Below are positions 26,056-34,152 of a stretch of 64,000 nucleotides of DNA, piece by piece (position 1 is the stretch's first letter; each line of letters opens with the position of its first letter). This stretch comes from Alteromonas profundi (lineage in GTDB: Bacteria; Pseudomonadota; Gammaproteobacteria; Enterobacterales; Alteromonadaceae). The notes beneath the pieces are model-generated. The model worked only from the letters and a program-made list of their open reading frames with translations, was not told where the DNA came from and searched no databases. Location of the stretch: contig NZ_JAAAWN010000025.1 of assembly GCF_010500865.1 (NCBI RefSeq), forward strand, positions 1-64,000. The letters run 5' to 3'. Made by a program: the position numbers and the translations under genes.

Positions 26056-28029
26056 ATGGCAAGGATAATAACGCTATTCGTTGTATTGTTTGTTACATCC
26101 ACTTTGGCAGACATCCACGTTCCCACCCGCTCTTTTGTTCAATTACCTGACGTTGTAGACGTACAGTTATCCCCCTCCGGCAATAGACTGGCGATGCTAA
26201 AACGGGTAGTAAGCAACGGTGAGAGGCTTTTTGTTGTAGAACTTACCGACTTAGAGAGTGGGAAAAAAGGCTATCCTGTAGTAAGAAAAAAGCACGAATT
26301 CGATGTGTACAACATGGTGTGGGCTAGTGATGAACATCTGCTGCTACAAGTAGACTTTTTCCAACAGTTAAAAATAGAAAATACCGGGTTTAATCCCAAA
26401 ATTTCAGAACGTCGCCTTATGATACTAAATATAAATAAAGGCACCCTACGCAACGTTTTAAGCAAAAAAACCATGAACCGGTTTCAATCTCGTGGCTGGC
26501 AACCTCAATTTCAAGACACTGTAGTCGACCTACTGCCACATGATCCAGAGCATATATTACATGCGTTAGATTGGAACGCACGCCAAACCCCGCAAGTATT
26601 CAAGGTTAATTTAAATACCCTTGCACGCACCACCGAAATGATTGGCAAAGAAAATTGGTCGAACTTTGTCGCTGATCGCCAAGGCAACGTAAGGGCCGGG
26701 ATATATAAAGAAATAATAAGTGGCGGCTTAGTCGATACTAAGGTGATGTTTGAATTACACGTGAAAGACGAAAAAAGCAATAAGTGGCGCGTACTCGCTC
26801 GCTTCGAGCAAAACTCTGATGATAGCGTATGGCCATTAGGCTTTACCAAAGACCCGAATATCTTGTTGGTAAAAAGCCGTTATGAAGGCCGCGATGCCAT
26901 ATACAAAATTGACTTAAAGAACGCTGACCAACGAACACTTTTTTACGCTAACGACACCAATATTAGCGGCACTTTGTTTTATTCTAATAAAACAAATAAC
27001 CCTGTGGGTTACATAACGAATACAAACGTTATATTTTGGGACGAGGAATACCAAGGGTTTAAACAACGCATTGATGCCGCCCTTCCTAACACCGATAACC
27101 GCGTAATATCCTTCGATAAGACTGAAAATAAGTACCTTGTTTTTTCAAAAAATGATGTCGATTCAGGAACCTATTATTTAGGTAATAGAAAGGAAAAGAG
27201 CTTACTGCCTATCGCCTATACCCATAGCGGATTAGACCCCGCTAACTTAGCTAAAACTACACAACATACATTTGTTGCACGCGACGGCACAACACGAAAC
27301 CTATTTGTAACCTTACCCCCTAACTTAACTGATGAACCCGTTCCTAGCATTGTCTATGTAACAGAAGGAATAGGAGATAGCCGAACCGGGGGCTTCGATT
27401 TTAAAACCCAATTATGGGCTAATCGGGGTTATGCCGTGGTGCAAATAAACTTTCGTCGCCCGTTAAGTGGCTACTATGGCTTTATGCACGGCGATGTTAC
27501 CCAGTGGGCGCCTACTTTATATAATGATGTTGCTGATGCATATGAATGGGGCAAAAAAGAAAACATTATAGACCCACAAAATACCTGTGTATTCGGCCAA
27601 CACTTTGCGGGTTATATTGCGTTAATGGCCCGCGCCCATAACCCAAGTATGTTTCAATGCGCAGCAACCATAGCTCCGGTTACAGACATAAATAACTATC
27701 TTTTCGCCAATAAGGGTTTCACTATTTACGAACAACTGATTGCCGGTTGGTCTTCCAATGGCAATATTCAACAGAAGTATTCTCCCATAAGCTACGCAGA
27801 CCAAGTTGCTACACCAACGTTTATTGCACATGGAGAAGACGACGGTATTGTGCGCGTAACTCAAAGTCAGTTATTAAGTGAAGCGCTCTCTAACCAAGAT
27901 GTAGCAGTTAAATATGTCGAAATTCCCGATGAAGACTCTTATTTCTCAACTGATGAAAGCCGCCTTAAAGTGTATAGTGAGTTAGAAGCGTTTTTCGCTA
28001 GCTCTCTTTCGAATAATGCTTCTGGCTGA
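26056..28029 (+). CDS. S9 (prolyl oligopeptidase)-family protein, catalytically degenerate
   Basis: A 657-residue secreted protein: signal peptide, beta-propeller region (about 25-395) and alpha/beta-hydrolase domain (about 400-650) of the S9 peptidase type. The fold landmarks are kept ('VVQINFRRPLSGYYG', 'FIAHGEDDGIV' with the Asp), but the nucleophile elbow that should read GxSxGG is G514-Q-H516-F-A-G: the Ser is His. The catalytic-His loop, normally near 'GHGF', reads PDEDSYFST and has no His. I conclude that it cannot be a serine peptidase of this type. The propeller may bind peptides. AAGGA is 12-13 bases before the ATG. Confidence 0.85.
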   Translation: MARIITLFVVLFVTSTLADIHVPTRSFVQLPDVVDVQLSPSGNRLAMLKRVVSNGERLFVVELTDLESGKKGYPVVRKKHEFDVYNMVWASDEHLLLQVDFFQQLKIENTGFNPKISERRLMILNINKGTLRNVLSKKTMNRFQSRGWQPQFQDTVVDLLPHDPEHILHALDWNARQTPQVFKVNLNTLARTTEMIGKENWSNFVADRQGNVRAGIYKEIISGGLVDTKVMFELHVKDEKSNKWRVLARFEQNSDDSVWPLGFTKDPNILLVKSRYEGRDAIYKIDLKNADQRTLFYANDTNISGTLFYSNKTNNPVGYITNTNVIFWDEEYQGFKQRIDAALPNTDNRVISFDKTENKYLVFSKNDVDSGTYYLGNRKEKSLLPIAYTHSGLDPANLAKTTQHTFVARDGTTRNLFVTLPPNLTDEPVPSIVYVTEGIGDSRTGGFDFKTQLWANRGYAVVQINFRRPLSGYYGFMHGDVTQWAPTLYNDVADAYEWGKKENIIDPQNTCVFGQHFAGYIALMARAHNPSMFQCAATIAPVTDINNYLFANKGFTIYEQLIAGWSSNGNIQQKYSPISYADQVATPTFIAHGEDDGIVRVTQSQLLSEALSNQDVAVKYVEIPDEDSYFSTDESRLKVYSELEAFFASSLSNNASG

Positions 28030-28056
28030 ACAAGGACCGATAGAAAGCGAGTTGGG

Positions 28057-28076
28057 AGGCACTGTTTTCAGTGCCT
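28057..28076 (+). terminator. Hairpin after the S9-like gene
   Basis: AGGCACTG-TTTT-CAGTGCCT, perfect 8-bp stem, 28 bases after the stop. The following T-run is weak. Confidence 0.6.
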
Positions 28077-28227
28077 ACCACCTTAACGAGCCGTTTTGTC
28101 ACAGCAAATGGGGTTGATACTCAGGCAAGCATAAAATTGATGTATCGACGCTTAAATAAACGTGGCGTGGTGTAATACAAAAGATGCTAGTTTCTCTGGC
28201 GCTGACAAGCGTTCAGGACCCAGCGTG

Positions 28228-28902
28228 TTACCGTGGCGGGTCAATACTATTATTAATTGAGGTGTTCACCCGAAACCAACCCGCAACAGAATACCGGTCT
28301 CTTGCTGACGCTAATACCTCGTGTGGGAATTCTTCACTTAGAAACACCACCAGCGTTCCGTAGAGAGGCACTATTTTTATACCCTCGCGGTCTTGATCAT
28401 CACGATATAATACCAGTTCCCCCCCATCCGTATTTCCCCACCCTGGGTTTAAATAGGTTACCACTGATAGAATGCGGTTCGCTTCACCACGAAAAGCGTC
28501 GTAGTGCCTTTTGTAGTACGCACCCGGCGAATAATGCGCAAAGTGACTCTCAAAAGAAAATAACCCTAAGAAAAGTCGTTGATTTAAATAGCTCTGCAGC
28601 TTGGCTACCCACTCGTTCCATCGGTTACCTGCTTCAGATTCCCCGGTTATCCAACAGATCTCATCCGTTCGCACAAAATCTGTTTTGAGAAAATCCGTGC
28701 CCCGGCCAATACCCGCATTAGCATATTTTCTTTCATTGATATCTTGTTGATAGGAATATAAAAGGTTCGCTATATCTATAGGCAATCCCCCAGGCCTAAT
28801 ACTGTAACCCTGCGCCTCGAGATCACCCGCAATTCGTTCAAATAGGGTTTCATCAAAGGTATTTCCGCCTTTTGTATCAGGAAAATTTCGTATCGCCGCC
28901 AA
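28228..28902 (-). CDS. 2OG-Fe(II) oxygenase (prolyl-4-hydroxylase-like)
   Basis: A protein of about 224 residues with the double-stranded beta-helix of Fe(II)/2-oxoglutarate dioxygenases. Metal triad H..D..H: 'KRHYDAF' (HxD) and 'FPHEVL'; the 2OG-binding arginine is in 'RYSVAGWFRVN'. 'YSPGAYYKRHYD' and 'NTDGGELVLY' are typical of bacterial P4H-type enzymes, which act on proteins. The first codon is TTG 28902 with only a distant AAGG, so the start is uncertain by a few residues. Monocistronic. Confidence 0.88.
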   Translation of the reverse strand: MAAIRNFPDTKGGNTFDETLFERIAGDLEAQGYSIRPGGLPIDIANLLYSYQQDINERKYANAGIGRGTDFLKTDFVRTDEICWITGESEAGNRWNEWVAKLQSYLNQRLFLGLFSFESHFAHYSPGAYYKRHYDAFRGEANRILSVVTYLNPGWGNTDGGELVLYRDDQDREGIKIVPLYGTLVVFLSEEFPHEVLASARDRYSVAGWFRVNTSINNSIDPPR

Positions 28903-29160
28903 TGCTATATTCTACCTTCTTAAAAATGATTACTTCGTTGTACCGTGCATCACTCCTGTTTAGCGTATTAACAAAGAGGGAGAAGGTGAAGCACGCTCAC
29001 ATACATGCTCCCGCTAACGGCGCAAACAGACAGGCTTCATTTAAAACAATGATTGATAAGCCATCGTTATGACTAGGGTCAGTGAAAATCCCAATAAATC
29101 TTAGGGGCAAGATTACTCGGGAAGGGTAAGAAAGAATATAATAATTTAATGTTTATAAAA

Positions 29161-29176
29161 GCGGAAGATATTCCGC
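29161..29176 (-). terminator. Terminator of the TetR gene
   Basis: GCGGAA-gata-TTCCGC stem, followed in the leftward direction by a TTTTA tract, 11 bases past the TetR stop codon. Confidence 0.7.
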
Positions 29177-29186
29177 ATTTATAATG

Positions 29187-29840
29187 CTAGTTGGTTTTCT
29201 GGTAGGCCATTAAAAAGCTGTCTACCACCAGCTCAGCCCAATGTTCTCTGCGTTGTGGAGAAGGAACGTCTTTTGGGTGGGTTAAATGATAGAGTTGGGG
29301 TTCGCTGCGCACCGAAGCTACAAACAAGCGCGCTAACTCCTGCGCGGTTTTTCCTTTTGCGTCTATGTCTTCATGGGCAATGGCTAACTCAATCAACTGC
29401 GTGACTAGGTCGATGCACTCTTGTGGCCCTGCGTCATAAAAAATATTCCCCAATTGTGGAAAGCGATCGACCTCGCCAATGACTATGCGAGCCAATGAAG
29501 CGCCAGAAGGAGAGAGAACAATATCTAAATAAGTCTTTGCGACCTTAAGCAAAACACTACGAATTTCACCAGTAATGAATTGGATGCTTTTTAGCGTGTT
29601 AGAACTTGATGTACATTCGGCTTCAACCACGGCACTGAAAAGGGTTTCTTTATTGGCAAAATGCGCATATACCGTGGACTTAGACACGCCGGCTTCACGT
29701 TGGATCATATCGGTTGTGGCACCGGAAAAGCCGTGGGCTAGGAATACTTTTTTCGCCGCATTAAGAACCGTTCTCGCCTTGGCTGACAGTTCAGGTTCCG
29801 CTTTTTTCACTTCACTATGAGTGAGAATTATCTTGGCCAT
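29187..29840 (-). CDS. TetR/AcrR-family repressor (AefR-like) of the adjacent efflux operon
   Basis: A 217-residue regulator: N-terminal helix-turn-helix (about 22-68; 'VFLAHGFSGATTDMIQREAGVSKSTVYAHFANKE'-type) and an AefR-like C-terminal ligand domain ('GEVDRFPQLGNIFYDAGP'). The start is ATG 29840, with AGGA six bases upstream. Divergent from a three-gene efflux operon; two copies of a CGGTACAG inverted repeat lie between, so it very likely represses both itself and the pump. The inducer is unknown. Confidence 0.92.
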   Translation of the reverse strand: MAKIILTHSEVKKAEPELSAKARTVLNAAKKVFLAHGFSGATTDMIQREAGVSKSTVYAHFANKETLFSAVVEAECTSSSNTLKSIQFITGEIRSVLLKVAKTYLDIVLSPSGASLARIVIGEVDRFPQLGNIFYDAGPQECIDLVTQLIELAIAHEDIDAKGKTAQELARLFVASVRSEPQLYHLTHPKDVPSPQRREHWAELVVDSFLMAYQKTN

Positions 29841-29886
29841 CGCTATTCCTTGTACATTCCAAATTGACAATTGCCGAAAGGATCTT

Positions 29887-29913
29887 TATAGTACCGTACC
29901 GTTCGGTACAGTT
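29887..29913. promoter_or_regulatory. TetR operator 1
   Basis: The right half-site CGGTACAGTT (29904-29913) is perfect, the left half (GTACCG, 29891-29896) is partial, and the spacer is 7 bases. It lies 47 bases before the tetR ATG, so it is best placed for autoregulation. Confidence 0.7.
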
Positions 29914-29990
29914 CAACGGTTATAACGTTTATTAAATTACCTGCTCATAATGCCTGGTGGCGATAGAAGCAGGTTTTTTTATTGCCCAAT

Positions 29991-30017
29991 AACTGTACCG
30001 CTCAGTTCGGTACAGTT
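29991..30017. promoter_or_regulatory. TetR operator 2
   Basis: AACTGTACCG, 7-base spacer, CGGTACAGTT: a perfect inverted repeat with 10-bp arms, 26 bases before the start of the efflux lipoprotein gene. Shares both half-sites with operator 1. Confidence 0.8.
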
Positions 30018-30042
30018 ATTAATAAATCGAGAGCTTATTGTT

Positions 30043-31527
30043 ATGCACATACCCCGTTTTACCCACACCTGTATACGCCAATACATTGCACCGCTGGCTC
30101 TGTCTATCGTGGTGGTGGTTTCAGGCGGCTGTGCGCTAATACCTCAGCAGCCTACACCGGTGACAGATCAGGTAAATATTGTATCGCCTATGGCGCAACA
30201 CAACACAGGTGCGCTTCCTTTTGCAGACCAAAATGTGGCCGAAGATTGGTGGACGCAGTTTAATGATTCAACGCTAAATACGTTGGTCCTTCGTGCCGAA
30301 AGAAATAACTTAGACATCAAACTAGCGCTCAATCGTATTGCCCAAGCTAAGGCCCAACTGGGTATTAGCGAGGCACATAAAGCCCCCCAGGTATCCGCTT
30401 TTTCTTCTGTTGTAAGAGAAGATATTAGCGACAATGGCAAATTTGCTGCGCTAGGTGCAAAACCTGATGGCAACAGCTATTGGCAGGCAGGATTCGACAT
30501 TTCCTGGGAGTTGGATTTATGGGGCAGATTAGACTATCTCACCGACGCGGCCAAACAGGGGCTAAATGCGTCTGTCTTCGATGCGGCGGCGGTTCAGGTA
30601 CTACTGCGGGCCAACGTAGTTTCACACTACTTTGAGCTACGTGGCGCTCAGCAACAATTAGCATTAGCTCAACGGGAATATGAACTAAGCGAACAAGCAC
30701 TGAATATGGCCGTTAGCCAATACAGAAACGGCGTAACGGGCAAAGCTTCTGTGGCGCAATCTAAAGCCAAAGTGGCCAATGTAGCCGCGAAAATTCCGCA
30801 CCTTCAGGCTCAAGTAGATCAGCGTATGAACCAATTGGCGTGGCTGTCTGGCGAACCTCCGAAAGCACTAACTGCCATGCTATCAGCGCATACACAACAG
30901 CCTAGCCTACCTACTCGAATTCCACTGCAGCTTGATGGCGATCTGGCTCAGCAACGACCAGATATTAAAGTGGCAGCAGCCAAGCTGAGCCAAGCGGTGG
31001 CCACGGTTGGCGTAGCTCACGCTGATTTTTACCCTAGTATTAGCCTTAATGGCCGTACTGGCTTCGAAGCGTTTAACACCGACGCCTTAAGCAATTGGGA
31101 CGGCGCATTTTTCGCTGTAGGCCCCACTGTGTATTTACCTATATTTCAGGGGGGTAAGCTTGAACGTCGGTTAACCCTTACGCAAGAAAAACAAGCTGCT
31201 GCCGCCCTTGAATATCGCAAAACGGTGCTAAAAGCGTGGCATGAAGTTGATGATGCTTTGTCAGATTTACAGGCCACATACGCCGAGCATCAAGCGCTTA
31301 GCGAAGCCTATAACGCGCTAGCGTTAGTTCTTCGTCATACCGAAACTGGCTATGCGCAAGGTAGCATGAGTCATATGGATGTTATTCAAGCGAATGAACA
31401 AATGACCCATGGCGAACAGCTCATGCAACAAAGCCAAACTAAGCTGAATATTGCATTGGTCACGCTTTACAAAGCGCTAGGAGGCGGCTGGCAACAAGCA
31501 GATGTGGCTAAGGAAGATGCACTATGA
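30043..31527 (+). CDS. NodT-type outer-membrane efflux lipoprotein (TolC superfamily)
   Basis: A 494-residue outer-membrane factor. The start ATG 30043 gives a lipoprotein signal with lipobox SGG-C (about residue 30); upstream in-frame codons would destroy it and cross operator 2. Two OEP repeats are recognisable ('LALNRIAQAKAQLGISEAHKAPQV', 'ADFYPSISLNGRTGFEAF'). It forms the exit duct for the MFS pump and adaptor encoded next. The stop overlaps the next start as ATGA. Confidence 0.92.
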   Translation: MHIPRFTHTCIRQYIAPLALSIVVVVSGGCALIPQQPTPVTDQVNIVSPMAQHNTGALPFADQNVAEDWWTQFNDSTLNTLVLRAERNNLDIKLALNRIAQAKAQLGISEAHKAPQVSAFSSVVREDISDNGKFAALGAKPDGNSYWQAGFDISWELDLWGRLDYLTDAAKQGLNASVFDAAAVQVLLRANVVSHYFELRGAQQQLALAQREYELSEQALNMAVSQYRNGVTGKASVAQSKAKVANVAAKIPHLQAQVDQRMNQLAWLSGEPPKALTAMLSAHTQQPSLPTRIPLQLDGDLAQQRPDIKVAAAKLSQAVATVGVAHADFYPSISLNGRTGFEAFNTDALSNWDGAFFAVGPTVYLPIFQGGKLERRLTLTQEKQAAAALEYRKTVLKAWHEVDDALSDLQATYAEHQALSEAYNALALVLRHTETGYAQGSMSHMDVIQANEQMTHGEQLMQQSQTKLNIALVTLYKALGGGWQQADVAKEDAL

Positions 31528-33020
31528 GCGCAGCTAACCCTCAACCAGCCCCGGCAATACCGGCTAAGGTACTCGCCGCGCTTACGGGTATTTTTATTAG
31601 CGCAATGATGGCCGGGCTAAATAGCCGTGTGGGCTCATTGGGTCTGTCAGACGTTCAAGGTGCATTAGGGTTCGCCCCTGACGGGGCCTCCTGGATAACC
31701 ACCAGCTATACTGCAGGGGAAATTCTTATTACCCCCTTCGCCACTTGGTTTGCTATAACACTATCGGTACGCCGATTTCATACTATAGCGATTGCTATTG
31801 CGAGCGCTATTGCAATCTATCTTCCTTTTGTACAAAGCCTCGATTTATTAGTGGTTTTGCGCTTCGTGCAAGGTATGGCCAGTGGCGCTCTAGTGCCCTT
31901 GTTAATGATGATGGCATTAAAAGCATTGCCTTTACACATTAGGTTACATGGCCTTGCCCTATATGCAATGACGGCAACCTTTTCACCTAATATTGCTATT
32001 TGGTTGAGCGGTCAGTGGTTAGATGCCTTGCATGTTTGGCAACTGACTTACTGGCAAATATTACCTATCTGCGCTGTGGCCATTGCTCTGGTTAACTGGG
32101 GGGCGCCAAAAGAGCCCGTGAAATACGCTCGGTTTGCCCAAGGCGACTGGCTAGGTATGGCTTTTGGCGTAGTGTCTATGGTGCTACTTACCATTGCTTT
32201 AACGCAAGGTGAGCGCCTTGACTGGCTGAATTCTAAACTTATTACTTTGTTCCTAATTAACGGCTCTATTTTGTTCGGGTTGTTTCTTCTTTGCGAGTGG
32301 CACCACCCCACCCCCTTTATTGAGCTGCGTTTGCTCGGCCGTCGCAACCTAGGGTTAGGGGCATTAATTTTTACTCTGCTGCTAATGGTAATGATGTCAG
32401 CCACTGCGCTGCCCATGACATTTCTTTCTGTAGTTCATGAATACCGGGTTTATCAAGCGGTACCCCTGGCGTTAATTATTGCGTTGCCTCAGCTCGTATT
32501 AGGCTCGATTGTGGCGCTTCTGTTATATAAAAAATGGATTGATGCCAGAAAAGTATTTGCCCTCGGCTTAGCGGCGCTTGCAGCAGCCTGTTTTGTCGCT
32601 GCTCAGGTAAATATGGAATGGCATAGAACCGAGTTTTATTTTGCGCAAGTGTTACAAGCAATAGGCCAGCCTATGGCGGTTGTTTCCATGTTATTTCTTA
32701 TGACAAGCGTGGTAGACCCCAAAGAGGGCCCCTATTTTTCAGGCATTATCAATACCCTTAGGGTTATAGGTAGCCTATTGGGCGGGGTGCTGGTTGGCCA
32801 CTTAATGGTAACAAGAACCCAGTTTCATAGCACTGTACTATCCGGTCACGCCGCTATGACACATGGCAATCCCCCTCAAAATTTGGCAGAACAAATTGCA
32901 ATGCAGTCAGTAACCTTAAGCGTGGCTGATGTATATAACCTATTTGCTATTACTGCCTGCTTAATGATTCCCATGGCGCTTAGTATGAAGTACATCCCTG
33001 CGCCCAATACTAATTCGTAA
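31524..33020 (+). CDS. MFS drug/H+ antiporter, DHA2 (EmrB-like) family
   Basis: A 498-residue transporter with 14 predicted membrane helices, as in EmrB. Motifs: 'LGFAPDGASWITTSYTAGEIL' (helix 1-2 DHA2 signature region) and 'RFVQGMASGALVPLLMMMAL'. Drives proton-coupled export of hydrophobic toxic compounds through the adaptor and outer-membrane factor of the same operon. Translationally coupled to the preceding gene (ATGA). Confidence 0.92.
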   Translation: MSAANPQPAPAIPAKVLAALTGIFISAMMAGLNSRVGSLGLSDVQGALGFAPDGASWITTSYTAGEILITPFATWFAITLSVRRFHTIAIAIASAIAIYLPFVQSLDLLVVLRFVQGMASGALVPLLMMMALKALPLHIRLHGLALYAMTATFSPNIAIWLSGQWLDALHVWQLTYWQILPICAVAIALVNWGAPKEPVKYARFAQGDWLGMAFGVVSMVLLTIALTQGERLDWLNSKLITLFLINGSILFGLFLLCEWHHPTPFIELRLLGRRNLGLGALIFTLLLMVMMSATALPMTFLSVVHEYRVYQAVPLALIIALPQLVLGSIVALLLYKKWIDARKVFALGLAALAAACFVAAQVNMEWHRTEFYFAQVLQAIGQPMAVVSMLFLMTSVVDPKEGPYFSGIINTLRVIGSLLGGVLVGHLMVTRTQFHSTVLSGHAAMTHGNPPQNLAEQIAMQSVTLSVADVYNLFAITACLMIPMALSMKYIPAPNTNS

Positions 33021-33051
33021 TGATACAAATTTTGTAATAAAGGAAACCACA

Positions 33052-34110
33052 ATGGCTTTATCTCGTTCACTAAAACTTTCCAGCGCCGTGGTGTGTTTAG
33101 CACTGGTGATTGGCAGTGTATTTTACTTTAATCGCCCCGCTTCATCTGATCGGGTTCAAACAACTAATGACGCGTATTTTGATGCGGATCTTAGTTATCT
33201 CGGTGCCCGCGTGGCAGGCACAGTTTCACGGGTACTTATTAAAGAAAACCAAATCGTTAAAAAAGGTGATCTACTGTTTGAAATTGACGATAACGATTTT
33301 CGTCTCGCGGTAACTCAGCGTGAAGCCAATGTGCATCAGGCGCAAGCGAATTTACTACGTGCACAGGCTGCGCTTGCCCAACACGCAACCACTATTGCGC
33401 AAAGTAAGGCCGACGTAGAAGCTAACCAAGCCTCTCTGTCTCTTGCAGAACTCGATAAGATACGTTTTAGCAACTTAGCAAAAGATGGCTCGGGCAGTGT
33501 TCAGGCACAACAAAAGGCTGACGCTAATGTGCGTATTTCTCAAGCAGCACTTAGCAAAAGTCAGGCACTATTGGCCTTTAACCAAGCGCAAAAACAGGTA
33601 CTAGAAGCCGATTTAGCACGTGCACAAGCGGCCCTTGAAGTAGCCAAAGCAAACCTTGAAAGTGCGCAACTAAACCTTTCCTACACCCGTATTTACGCGC
33701 CTAACGATGGCGTTGTGGGGCAGAAAAAAGTAGAGGTAGGTGAAGTAGTTAATAAAGGAACGGTATTGGCTGCACTCGTGCCTACAAACGCGCTGTATAT
33801 TACCGCTAATTTTCGTGAAACCCAGCTGGCTAATATTCGCAAAGGGCAAAAAGTTGACATTGATGTAGATGCATTACCGGGCGTGAGCTTACAAGGAACC
33901 GTAGAAAGTATAGGGCCTGCCAGTCAAGTGAGCTATTTGGCGATTGCCCCCGTTAATGCTACCGGTAACTTTACCAAAATTGTGCAGCGCCTACCGGTTC
34001 GTATAAGCATAGCTGCTCAGGATGGCTTTGATAGTCAGCTACGGGTAGGAATGTCGGTTATTCCTCACATTCAAACCCAATCGGCTGACGTAGTTAGCCA
34101 TACAAAATAA
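33052..34110 (+). CDS. EmrA/HlyD-type periplasmic adaptor
   Basis: A 352-residue membrane-fusion protein: one N-terminal helix (about 9-28), split biotinyl-lipoyl domain ('GARVAGTVSRVLIKENQIVKKGDLLFEID'), long alpha-helical hairpin rich in Ala/Gln (about 80-205), the second lipoyl half ('RIYAPNDGVVGQKKVEVGEVVNKG'), and a beta-barrel. Bridges the EmrB-like pump to the NodT lipoprotein. AAGGAAA precedes the ATG; 31 bases after the pump gene. Confidence 0.92.
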   Translation: MALSRSLKLSSAVVCLALVIGSVFYFNRPASSDRVQTTNDAYFDADLSYLGARVAGTVSRVLIKENQIVKKGDLLFEIDDNDFRLAVTQREANVHQAQANLLRAQAALAQHATTIAQSKADVEANQASLSLAELDKIRFSNLAKDGSGSVQAQQKADANVRISQAALSKSQALLAFNQAQKQVLEADLARAQAALEVAKANLESAQLNLSYTRIYAPNDGVVGQKKVEVGEVVNKGTVLAALVPTNALYITANFRETQLANIRKGQKVDIDVDALPGVSLQGTVESIGPASQVSYLAIAPVNATGNFTKIVQRLPVRISIAAQDGFDSQLRVGMSVIPHIQTQSADVVSHTK

Positions 34111-34125
34111 ACCGGTAACATGCGG

Positions 34126-34152
34126 CATAACCCGTGTTAAACGCGGGTTATG
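34126..34152. terminator. Terminator between convergent efflux and sulfatase genes
   Basis: CATAACCCG / CGGGTTATG, 9-bp stem with a 9-nt loop, overlapping the stop codon of the leftward sulfatase gene and 16 bases after the rightward adaptor stop. Confidence 0.7.
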
